In this document: positions 8,683-16,141 of the stretch, piece by piece | How the letters are laid out: each line of letters opens with the position of its first letter | How positions within the stretch are numbered: the first letter of the stretch is position 1 | Source: Chloroflexota bacterium | Lineage (GTDB): Bacteria > Chloroflexota > Dehalococcoidia > Lucifugimonadales > JACPCK01 | Length of the DNA stretch: 64,000 nucleotides | NCBI GenBank assembly: GCA_016179845.1 | Contig: JACPCK010000033.1 | Span: forward strand, 1 to 64,000 | Direction: 5' to 3' | Made by a program: the position numbers and the translations under genes | Notes under the pieces: generated by a model | What the model saw: the letters and a program-made list of their open reading frames with translations, nothing else | What the model was told of the DNA's origin: nothing | Databases searched by the model: none

Positions 8683-9744
8683 ATGGGCCTGTGCCTGCTA
8701 GAGCGATATCGCCATCTCCTCCCCCTCACTGACAAGACGCCCGTCATCACCTTGGGGGAAGGGCAAACGCCCCTGGTACGCTCCCGCCACATCGGCGCCC
8801 GCGCAGGATGCTCTGAGCTCTACTTTAAGCTGGAGGGGTGCAACCCCACGGGCTCCTTCAAGGACAGAGGCATGGTGATGGCCATAGCCAAAGCCCTCGA
8901 AGAGGGCTCCCAGGGCATCATGTGCGCCTCTACGGGGAACACCAGCGCCTCTGCTGCCGCCTATGGGGCCTATTGTGGCATCCAGACTATCGTGGTAATA
9001 CCGGAGGGAGATGTAGCCAAAGGTAAAATGGCCCAGGCAATTGCCTACGGCGCTCACATTGTGGCAATCGACGGCAACTTCGACCAAGCCCTCAGCCTGG
9101 TCAGATCCCTCACCGACAAGCTGCCCTTCACTCTGGTCAATTCCGTAAACCGGTACCGCCTCGAAGGACAGAAAACGGCAGCCTTCGAGATTGTGGACGA
9201 ACTGGGCGAGCCTCCCGACTACCTCTGTATCCCGGTGGGCAACGCCGGCAACATCACTGCCTATTGGAAGGGCTTTACCGAGTATAAGGCCAAGGGCCTC
9301 GCTTCCTTCACCCCCAGGATGATGGGCTTCCAGGCTGAGGGGGCTTCCCCCATCGTCAAAGGGCACCCCATCTCTTCCCCGAAGACAGTGGCCTCAGCTA
9401 TCAGAATCGGCAACCCAGCTAGCTGGAAGGGAGCCCTGACAGCCCGAGACGAGTCCGGAGGCGCCATAGAGATCGTCACCGACGACGAAATAATCAATGC
9501 CTATAGGCTTCTTGCCCGGGAGGAGGGCATCTTCTGCGAGCCCGCCTCAGCCGCCTCGGTGGCTGGCCTATTGAAGCTGGCTGCCAAAAACCTGCCCCTT
9601 CAGGATAAGCGGACCGTCTGCGTCATCACCGGCACCGGCCTCAAGGACCCCGAGATGGCCTCCCAATTCGCTGAGACGCCTATTAAACACCTGCCGGCAG
9701 ACCTGAAAACCCTTGAGGAGCACCTGCGGTCCCTGGCCAGATGA
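8683..9744 (+). CDS. thrC: Threonine synthase
   Basis: This PLP enzyme converts O-phosphohomoserine to threonine. The PLP lysine is K60 in NPTGSFKDRGM, with GEGQTPLVRS upstream and ASTGNTSASAAAYGA and VGNAGN downstream. The frame is open to a GTG at 8638, but GGAGG at 8671-8675 sits seven bases before the ATG at 8683, giving 353 residues, a normal short-form (class II) ThrC. The pair hom-thrC makes a threonine branch operon; no thrB is seen. Confidence 0.97.
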   Translation: MGLCLLERYRHLLPLTDKTPVITLGEGQTPLVRSRHIGARAGCSELYFKLEGCNPTGSFKDRGMVMAIAKALEEGSQGIMCASTGNTSASAAAYGAYCGIQTIVVIPEGDVAKGKMAQAIAYGAHIVAIDGNFDQALSLVRSLTDKLPFTLVNSVNRYRLEGQKTAAFEIVDELGEPPDYLCIPVGNAGNITAYWKGFTEYKAKGLASFTPRMMGFQAEGASPIVKGHPISSPKTVASAIRIGNPASWKGALTARDESGGAIEIVTDDEIINAYRLLAREEGIFCEPASAASVAGLLKLAAKNLPLQDKRTVCVITGTGLKDPEMASQFAETPIKHLPADLKTLEEHLRSLAR

Positions 9745-9787
9745 CACCGTCGGGCTGGACAAAGAACAGGTCAATAGGTTATACCTA

Positions 9788-10795
9788 ATGCTTGTCGAGA
9801 GAATGGTGTCAGACTTGACCTACACCGTCAGCAGGGAATCCTTTGAGAGCATCTCTCACCAATGGGAGCAGCTTCTGCCCCGGTGCGAGACCGAGAGCCT
9901 CTTTCTAGCCCCACTGTGGCAGCAGCACTGGTGGTCGGAGATGGGCCAGAACGAGCTGGTCATCCTGGCCTTCCGCCAGGGCCGGGACATCCTGGGCATA
10001 GCACCTCTCTCTCAAAAGGATGGGCACGTTAGCCTTCTGGGCCAGAAGGAGTTCTTCGACTATAGGGACTTCATAGCCCCCACGTCGGCCCTGGAGACCT
10101 TCCTCCACTGCTTCATCGACTTCATGCGCTCAGCAGGCTGGCAATCCCTCTCTATCCCCTCCCTGCCAGGTTGGTCACCCACCTTCAATGCCCTGCCCGG
10201 AATCGCCCGAGCCCAAGGCTTCAATGTTGAGATCAGGGATGAGGACACGGCTCCTGGCCTTCGACTTCCCTCCACCTGGGATGAATACCTCTCAGTCCTC
10301 AGCAAGAAAGACAGGCATGAGCTTCGCCGCAAGCTCCGCCGCCTCGACGAGGCCACCCCCTGGCGACACTATATCTGCAAGGATGCCTCCTCACTTCCCG
10401 CGTGCATGGCCGATTTCTTCCGCCTGATGAGGCAGAGCAGAGAGGAAAAGGACAGGTTCCTTACGCCAAGCCATGAGGCCTTCATGCTCTCCGCAGTCGG
10501 GAAACTGACCCAGGCAGGCATAGCCAATCTCTACTTCCTTGAGGTAGCCGGTGTCAGGGTAGCCTCGGCAATTTGTTTCGATTATGGCAAGACGCGGTAC
10601 CTGTACAACAGCGGCTTTGATCCATCCTACGGCCATCTCAGCGTGGGCCTCCTGCTCAAGGCCCTTTGTCTCAAAGACGCCATAGAGAGCGGGATGTCCT
10701 ATTTCGATTTTCTGCGGGGCAACGAGCGATACAAGTACCACCTGGGTGGCCAGGACAGGGCCATCTATGAGGTAACTGTGAGAGCCGGGGAATGA
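9788..10795 (+). CDS. FemAB/CelD-like GNAT-fold acyltransferase
   Basis: The protein (about 335 residues) resembles the CelD/BcsL and FemAB class of double-GNAT proteins that modify cell-envelope polymers. Supporting stretches are LFLAPLWQQHWW near the N-terminus, LSKKDRHELRRKLRRL in the middle, and YNSGFDPSYGHLSVGLLLKALCLKDAIE with FDFLRGNERYKYHLG at the C-terminus. The last is typical of this family. Possible starts are ATG 9788 and ATG 9803; neither has a strong ribosome-binding site. It overlaps the next glycosyltransferase by ATGA, so the two probably work together on a surface glycan or conjugate. The substrate is unknown. Confidence 0.75.
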   Translation: MLVERMVSDLTYTVSRESFESISHQWEQLLPRCETESLFLAPLWQQHWWSEMGQNELVILAFRQGRDILGIAPLSQKDGHVSLLGQKEFFDYRDFIAPTSALETFLHCFIDFMRSAGWQSLSIPSLPGWSPTFNALPGIARAQGFNVEIRDEDTAPGLRLPSTWDEYLSVLSKKDRHELRRKLRRLDEATPWRHYICKDASSLPACMADFFRLMRQSREEKDRFLTPSHEAFMLSAVGKLTQAGIANLYFLEVAGVRVASAICFDYGKTRYLYNSGFDPSYGHLSVGLLLKALCLKDAIESGMSYFDFLRGNERYKYHLGGQDRAIYEVTVRAGE

Positions 10796-12021
10796 TGGTC
10801 CAAAGGGTGGCAATAATCAGCGTGCATGGCTGCCCCCTCGCCCGCCTGGGGGAAAAGGACACCGGCGGCATGAATGTCTATGTCCTGGAGCTGGCCCGTG
10901 AGCTGGCCAGGCAGGGTATAACCGTAGACGTCTATACCCGTGTGCATGACCCTCAGGAGCCCCGCGTGGTCTTTCTGCAGGAGAGAGCACAGGTAATACA
11001 CCTCCCGGCCGGGCCCTATGACGAGGGCAAGACCGGCATATATGGCTATCTGTCCGAGTTTCTAGACAGAATCCTCGAGTTCCAGTCGTCCCACGGCCTC
11101 AGCTATGAGATAGTACACACCCATTACTGGCTTTCGGGTCTGGTAGGCCTAGACCTGGCAGCCCGGTGGGACGTGCCCCACATCACCACATTCCACACCC
11201 TGGCGGAAGTCAAGCGCCGGGCCAGGCCTGGTGAGTATGAACCGGACCTGAGGGCCGCCATGGAGTTTCGTATCTGCCACGAGGCGGACCTCATCATAGC
11301 CTTCAGCCAGCACGAAAAGGAGTCCCTGGAGCGCTTCTACCACACAGAGCCCTCCAAGATCCGTGTGGTCCCCTGTGGTGTAGACAGCGGACGCTTCAGG
11401 CCCATGGACAGATTTGCTGCCAAGAAGGCACTGGGCCTGGAAGGCAAGAAGGTGGCCCTTTTCGTAGGGCGCATTGAGCCCCTGAAAGGGCTGGACCTTC
11501 TCCTCCAGGCAGTCGCCCAGGTGGAGGACAAGGAAGACTTGGCCGTCCTCATTGTCGGCGGTAATCCCAGAAAGGACCAGGAGCTGGAACGCCTTCACGC
11601 CACAGCCTCTTCGCTGGGCCTCGCCCAGACGACCCGCTTCACAGGGACTGTGGCCCACCAGGAGTTACCCACCTACTACAACGCAGCAGAGGTCCTAGTC
11701 CTGCCCTCCTACTACGAAAGCTTCGGACTAGTTGCCCTGGAGGCCATGGCCTGTGGCGTACCCGTCATCGCTGCCAGGGTCGGGGGCCTCCAGTACGTTG
11801 TTAGAGAGGGTGAGACCGGTTATCTCCTTGCTTGGCACTGCCCCGACATCTACGCTGAGCGCCTGGAGGTCCTCCTGAACAACGAAGACCTCAGGCAAAG
11901 CATGGGAAAAGCGGCCCGAAGCCTGGCGGCTGACCAGACATGGGGCGCTATGGCCCAGGAGTTGGCCAATGCCTATGACAGCCTACTCTTCCCAGCTCAG
12001 CCTGCCCTTTGTAAGGTCTGA
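10792..12021 (+). CDS. GT4 family glycosyltransferase, MshA/sucrose-phosphate-synthase-like
   Basis: This is a retaining GT-B fold glycosyltransferase of 409 residues. The N-terminal domain opens with VAIISVHGCPLARLGEKDTG and GGMNVYVLELARELARQG, a donor/acceptor loop seen in MshA and sucrose-phosphate synthases. The C-terminal domain has FVGRIEPLKGLDLLLQA and the EX7E motif in ESFGLVALEAMACGVPVIAARVGG. A mycothiol role cannot be assumed because no mshB, mshC or mshD is nearby. Its coupling to the FemAB-like gene and the following PHP phosphatase suggests envelope polysaccharide work. Confidence 0.88.
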   Translation: MMVQRVAIISVHGCPLARLGEKDTGGMNVYVLELARELARQGITVDVYTRVHDPQEPRVVFLQERAQVIHLPAGPYDEGKTGIYGYLSEFLDRILEFQSSHGLSYEIVHTHYWLSGLVGLDLAARWDVPHITTFHTLAEVKRRARPGEYEPDLRAAMEFRICHEADLIIAFSQHEKESLERFYHTEPSKIRVVPCGVDSGRFRPMDRFAAKKALGLEGKKVALFVGRIEPLKGLDLLLQAVAQVEDKEDLAVLIVGGNPRKDQELERLHATASSLGLAQTTRFTGTVAHQELPTYYNAAEVLVLPSYYESFGLVALEAMACGVPVIAARVGGLQYVVREGETGYLLAWHCPDIYAERLEVLLNNEDLRQSMGKAARSLAADQTWGAMAQELANAYDSLLFPAQPALCKV

Positions 12022-12162
12022 CGGAAACCCCCTCCTGGTGTGCCGGATCGCCGCTAGTCTCTCGCCCAATTCCCAGAAGGACCTCTTTCCTCCCATGGGC
12101 CTGATATCATATCCAGAGCACCCACATGTGAGCCTTGCAGGCCCTTCGTTCGGGAGGCCGCC

Positions 12163-12978
12163 TTGCTAGACCTGCACTGCCATATCCTTCCTGGGCTGGA
12201 CGACGGCCCCAAGACCCTGGAAGAGTCACTGGCAATGGCCCGCTTGGCTGCCCAAGAGGGCACCCAAGTCTTAGTTGCCACGCCCCATAACCGGGATGTC
12301 TGGGAGCACGCCTCCATCGAGAAGGCCCTCTCCCTCATCCAGACCCTCAACGCAGCCTTGGTCCAGTCCGGCGTCAACATCCACATCCTCCCCGGAATGG
12401 AAAACCACCTGGAGCCAGACTTGCCCCTCAAGGCTCAAGAAGAGCAGGCCCTCTCCTTCAACGGGGGTCGCTACATCCTGGTCGAGCTCCCCTTCTTCCA
12501 ATACCCTCCCTACGTGGATCAGGTGCTCTTTCAACTCCAGGTCAAGGGCTTTATCCCAGTCATCGCCCATCCGGAGCGCTGCGAGCCCATCCAGAGAAAG
12601 CCTCGCCTTTTGGTGGAGCTTGTTGAACGCGGAATGCTCTCGCAAATAACGGCCGGGAGCCTCCTGGGGTCCTTCGGCAGCCCGGTAGCGCGCTTCAGCC
12701 AGCTTCTCCTGAGCCAGGGTCTAGTCCACCTCATGGCCTCCGACGCCCACTCCTCTAAGGGGCACCGCGTCCCTCTCCTTAAGGAAGCGGTGGCAAAGGC
12801 AGCTCGAATCATCGGGCAGGAGAGGGCATTAGCCTTGGTGAACGATACACCTGCAGCTATCGTTGGCAACAAAAGCATAAGAACGGAACGTCCTGGGCCT
12901 CCTAAGCCCCCCGGGCGGGGGTGGCCTTTCTTGAGACTCAGGCGAGATAGAGGCGTCGGGCCAGCCGAAGGACAATAG
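12163..12978 (+). CDS. CpsB/CapC-type PHP-family metal-dependent phosphatase
   Basis: Members of this family are manganese-dependent tyrosine phosphatases that control capsule or exopolysaccharide synthesis. The start LDLHCHILPGLDDGPKTLEES carries the first metal ligands (HCH, DDG). TPHNRD, HPERCEP and MASDAHSSKGHR supply later ligands of the PHP barrel. The start is a TTG at 12163 with GGGAGG at 12152-12157. The last 50 or so residues are Pro/Arg-rich, and the final 41 bases overlap the convergent PAP2 gene. The neighbouring glycosyltransferase fits a surface-polymer role. Confidence 0.85.
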   Translation: MLDLHCHILPGLDDGPKTLEESLAMARLAAQEGTQVLVATPHNRDVWEHASIEKALSLIQTLNAALVQSGVNIHILPGMENHLEPDLPLKAQEEQALSFNGGRYILVELPFFQYPPYVDQVLFQLQVKGFIPVIAHPERCEPIQRKPRLLVELVERGMLSQITAGSLLGSFGSPVARFSQLLLSQGLVHLMASDAHSSKGHRVPLLKEAVAKAARIIGQERALALVNDTPAAIVGNKSIRTERPGPPKPPGRGWPFLRLRRDRGVGPAEGQ

Positions 12979-13519
12979 TAGGCAGTGGCTCAAGAAGAAG
13001 GAAAAGCTTAGAAACCAGAAGGGCCACCACAACCCCAATGGCAGCACCGGCCAGAATATCAGACGGGTAGAAGACCCCCGCATAGACCCGGGACAACCCG
13101 TACAGGACGGCCAGTGCATAAAGGGCTGCCCCTACCCTGCGGTTCCCGCCCCAGACCCCAGTCGCGATGGCGAAGGTCAGGGCCGCTGGATTGGCTGGAA
13201 ATGAGGAGTCTGTAGGCCTATAGAAGAGTAGGTCCAATTCATACTGGACGAAAGGGCGCGGCCGAAAATACACGCTGTTGATGACCTGAACTGCCAGATT
13301 GGCAATGCCCAGTGCCGTCATGGATATGCCTACGGCCCTCTGGTGTGCCTCCCGCTCTACTCTATCCCTCCCCGCAAACCAGAGACTGAATAGGACCAGG
13401 GCGAAAATGGCTGGTATGAAGTAGTCGCTCACCAGAACAGCCACAAGGCGATCCAGCCAAGGAAAATGGCCCACCCATCTGTTCAGCCAGAGAAGTACTG
13501 CTGAATCTGCCTGCGCCAA
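12938..13519 (-). CDS. PAP2-fold membrane protein lacking catalytic residues
   Basis: The 193-residue protein has five to six membrane segments and the layout of PAP2 lipid phosphatases: YFRPRPF, SSFPANPAALTF and SRVYAGVFYPSDILAGAAIG. The family motifs are KX6RP, PSGH/PSNH and SRX5HX3D. Here the lysine is Asn (NSVYFRPRP), the PSNH histidine is Pro (PANP), and the nucleophile histidine is Phe (AGVFYPSD). It therefore looks catalytically dead or repurposed. The start is a TTG with GAGGTGAG six bases upstream. It overlaps the upstream gene by 37 bases. Confidence 0.8.
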   Translation of the reverse strand: MAQADSAVLLWLNRWVGHFPWLDRLVAVLVSDYFIPAIFALVLFSLWFAGRDRVEREAHQRAVGISMTALGIANLAVQVINSVYFRPRPFVQYELDLLFYRPTDSSFPANPAALTFAIATGVWGGNRRVGAALYALAVLYGLSRVYAGVFYPSDILAGAAIGVVVALLVSKLFLLLEPLPTIVLRLARRLYLA

Positions 13520-13911
13520 CTTCTACTCACCTCTGCCACCAGACCAGAAAGGGCCTGAAGATAGGTTGCCCCATTGAGCCCATCCAAGCCTATCTCCAGA
13601 GGCTTGCCCGGCAGTCTCAACGCATTAGTCAGGGAAGAGAGGACGAGGCCGGATACCAAGGCCGCCCCAGCAGCCGCGGCAAAGACTCCTGCCTGACCAT
13701 TGCCGTCCAACCCCCCTTCTGTGTCAGGGATGTTCCTCTCACCCGAGGCAAAGAACCAGGCAAACGCACCCACCGCTAGGGCTGTTCCCAACACCAACGA
13801 AAGCCGCCGCCCCGGCAGGAACATGAGACCTCCTAGTCCACTATAGGCTGCCGCCAACTGGAGGGCCCCCAGAGCAGCCACGTAGACGAGGATGAAATAG
13901 TCCGTTGCCAT
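13483..13911 (-). CDS. Predicted small membrane protein of unknown function
   Basis: I do not recognise this 142-residue protein. It has hydrophobic segments near residues 5-30, 38-56 and 75-97. A GERNIPDTEGGLDGNGQ loop lies between the second and third, and the end is basic. An ATG start at 13911 lies 18 bases after plsY, and its end overlaps the PAP2-like gene by 37 bases. It therefore belongs to the ilvE-plsY-(this)-PAP2 minus-strand operon. A role in membrane lipid metabolism is only suggested by this company. Confidence 0.6.
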   Translation of the reverse strand: MATDYFILVYVAALGALQLAAAYSGLGGLMFLPGRRLSLVLGTALAVGAFAWFFASGERNIPDTEGGLDGNGQAGVFAAAAGAALVSGLVLSSLTNALRLPGKPLEIGLDGLNGATYLQALSGLVAEVSRSWRRQIQQYFSG

Positions 13912-13929
13912 AAACTCAGTGACAAGCCC

Positions 13930-14529
13930 TCAAGGATGAGTACCGGGGCGAAGCGGGCTCTCTCCTTTCGCCATTGCAGGCCGCCGGGCAGTAGCCAGAT
14001 GAGTGAGCCCCACGAGGGAAGGTAGCAGAACACTATAGCTTATCATCTGGAGTCCGGCCCCCTGGTGCCAGGCAAGAAACGGAAGGGGGGCGAAGATAGA
14101 GAAAAAGACCCAATTCATGTTCTTGGTGATGACCAGAGGTACTACCCCCAGTAGGCTGAGTGGCAGAGCGGCTGAAGGTGCCAAGACTAGAAGTGACCCC
14201 AGGGCTGTGGCTGCGCCGCGCCCCCCTCTAAAGCCCAGGAAGAAGGGCCAGTTGTGCCCCGCCACGGCGGCAACCCCAGCCAGAAGAGCACCGGCATGCC
14301 CAGGAGCCAACTCCCGCCCCAACACTACGGCGGCGGCCCCTTTCCCGATGTCCATCGCAGCCACCAGCATGCCTGGCAGAGGACCAACCTCGCGGAAGAC
14401 GTTAGCAGCCCCTGGGTTGTAGTCCCCAAGTCGCCGCACATCCACACCCTTCACCATCCGCCCCACAATGTAGGCAGACGGCAAAGCGCCCAAGAAATAG
14501 CCCACAAGGGTTACCCAGAGCCACGTCAT
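13930..14529 (-). CDS. plsY: Acyl-phosphate:glycerol-3-phosphate acyltransferase
   Basis: PlsY makes lysophosphatidic acid from acyl-phosphate and glycerol-3-phosphate in the membrane. The 199-residue protein shows the three PlsY signatures: GALPSAYIVGR, GDYNPGAANVFREVG (usually GSGNxGAxN) and GHNWPFFLGFRGGRGAAT. Several membrane helices lie between them. An AGGAGAGG ribosome-binding site precedes the ATG. It lies 15 bases after ilvE on the minus strand. Confidence 0.93.
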   Translation of the reverse strand: MTWLWVTLVGYFLGALPSAYIVGRMVKGVDVRRLGDYNPGAANVFREVGPLPGMLVAAMDIGKGAAAVVLGRELAPGHAGALLAGVAAVAGHNWPFFLGFRGGRGAATALGSLLVLAPSAALPLSLLGVVPLVITKNMNWVFFSIFAPLPFLAWHQGAGLQMISYSVLLPSLVGLTHLATARRPAMAKGESPLRPGTHP

Positions 14530-14544
14530 ATGGCCTCTCCTACC

Positions 14545-15492
14545 CTAGACCCGTATCAGCTTTGGTACGGTCACTCCTGCGCACCAATGTTTGTACTTCG
14601 CGTTCCTTCCCTTGATTACGCCAAAGTACAAATCGCTCAGGGCCTTAGTTATGGTCCCTACTTGCCCATCCCCGATCAACCGATGGTCCACCTGGCCCAC
14701 AGGAGTCAGATGCGCCGCCGTGCCGGTTAGAAACATCTCCTCCGCCACATACATCTCACTGCGGTCTATGCTCCTCTCCACCGTTTCAACCCCCAGCTCG
14801 TTACGCGCAAGCTGTACAACAGAGTCTCTGGTGATACCGCCAAGGATGTTGTCGGACACAGGGGGCGTAATAAGCTTTCCTCCCTTTACGAGAAACAGGT
14901 TCTCCCCTGAACCTTCAGAGACATGGCCGTCCTGGGTAAGCAGGATAGCCTCATCAAAACCAGCCAGCACCGCATCGGTCTTGGCCAGGATGCTGTTCAC
15001 ATAGAGCCCGCCTATCTTGAACCGCGGCGGGATCATCGTGTCTTCAATGCGCCTCCAGGGCGAGGTGCAGCACCTTATCGCCCCCTGGGTATCGATATAG
15101 GCCCCAAAGGGAATGGCCAGGAGAGCAAAAGAGTCTTCCAACTCATGGAGCTTCAAGTTGGCCACCTTTTGAGCTCCCTTGAAGGCAATGGGCCGGATAT
15201 AGATGTCCTCCTGAAACCCGTTCCTTTCCACCAGCTCGATCGTGATACGGACCAGGTCGTCAGCGGTGTAGGGTAACTTGATCATCAGCATGTGGCAGCC
15301 TTCCAAAAGCCGCCTATAATGGTCAGCGGGTCGAAAAATGTAGAGCTTCCCATCGTCAGGGTTCCAGTTGCCCCGGATCCCCTCAAATATGGAGGTGCCG
15401 TAATGGAGGGCATGAGTCATTATCCCTATCTTGGCCTCCGCCAGAGGCATGAACCCACCTTCATGAAAGACCAATGGCCTACCCACTGGCAT
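14545..15492 (-). CDS. ilvE: Branched-chain amino acid aminotransferase
   Basis: This fold-type IV PLP enzyme does the last step of valine, leucine and isoleucine synthesis. In 315 residues it shows HALHYGTSIFEGIRGN, the PLP lysine K159 in PPRFKIGGLYVNS, and EGSGENLFLVK with the phosphate-binding GGITRDSV. A TATAAT on the minus strand at 15523-15528, with a weak TTGTGC 19 bases further, could be its promoter. It shares a 62-base divergent intergenic region with comEA. Confidence 0.96.
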   Translation of the reverse strand: MPVGRPLVFHEGGFMPLAEAKIGIMTHALHYGTSIFEGIRGNWNPDDGKLYIFRPADHYRRLLEGCHMLMIKLPYTADDLVRITIELVERNGFQEDIYIRPIAFKGAQKVANLKLHELEDSFALLAIPFGAYIDTQGAIRCCTSPWRRIEDTMIPPRFKIGGLYVNSILAKTDAVLAGFDEAILLTQDGHVSEGSGENLFLVKGGKLITPPVSDNILGGITRDSVVQLARNELGVETVERSIDRSEMYVAEEMFLTGTAAHLTPVGQVDHRLIGDGQVGTITKALSDLYFGVIKGRNAKYKHWCAGVTVPKLIRV

Positions 15493-15554
15493 AAGACGCT
15501 CCTTTCCCTAGGAGACTGGTGTCATTATACTGAAAGGCCTTTTGGCTGCACAAC

Positions 15555-16139
15555 ATGGGAAATAGCGGCCGATACCCTTCTATGTCTTTGAAGCTCCTGG
15601 GCCAGATTATCGTGGCAGTCCTTCTCGTTGCCACCATCGCCGGAGCCGTGGCCATCCTTCTGCGCCAGGCCTCCCTCGGCCCTGTTGAGATCACCTTGTC
15701 AGCGGCAACACCCACTACCGAGATGAGCGTCTATGTTTCAGGAGCCGTAGCCCAGCCCGGTGTCTACACACTGAGACCCGGGGACCGCCTCCAGCAGGCC
15801 CTGGAAGCCGCCGGCGGTCCTCTGCCTCAGGCAGACCTGGACCGGGTCAACTTAGCCCTGAGGGTACGAGACCAGGACCATTTCTACATCCCCCGCCAGG
15901 GTGAGACCGCAACTCCGGCCCCACCTGTCCTAAGTCCTGTTCAGGCCAGAATCAACGTAAACACCGCCTCCGCGGAGGAGCTCCTGCGCCTGCCCAACAT
16001 CGGCGAGACTAGGGCCCAGGCTATCGTTTCCTACCGGGAGAGCCGCGGTCCCTTCCGCACCGCTGAGGACCTGCTCAAGGTCCCCGGAATCGGCCCTACC
16101 ATCCTCTCCGCCATTCGAGACCTTATCACGGTGGAATAA
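15555..16139 (+). CDS. comEA: Competence protein ComEA, DNA receptor
   Basis: ComEA binds incoming double-stranded DNA at the membrane. The 194-residue protein has one membrane anchor (about residues 14-36). It then has an SLBB domain (MSVYVSGAVAQPGVYTLRPGDRL) and, after a Pro-rich linker, a helix-hairpin-helix pair (INVNTASAEELLRLPNIG and DLLKVPGIGPTILSAI). ATG 15555 or ATG 15582 could be the start; neither has a clear ribosome-binding site. comEC follows after two bases. Confidence 0.93.
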   Translation: MGNSGRYPSMSLKLLGQIIVAVLLVATIAGAVAILLRQASLGPVEITLSAATPTTEMSVYVSGAVAQPGVYTLRPGDRLQQALEAAGGPLPQADLDRVNLALRVRDQDHFYIPRQGETATPAPPVLSPVQARINVNTASAEELLRLPNIGETRAQAIVSYRESRGPFRTAEDLLKVPGIGPTILSAIRDLITVE

Positions 16140-16141
16140 CC

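Noticed and set aside
10792-12021. Assignment of the GT4 gene as mshA (mycothiol synthesis)
   Set aside because: The N-terminal loop is MshA-like, but no other msh gene is nearby and the same loop occurs in other GT4 enzymes, so no symbol is given.
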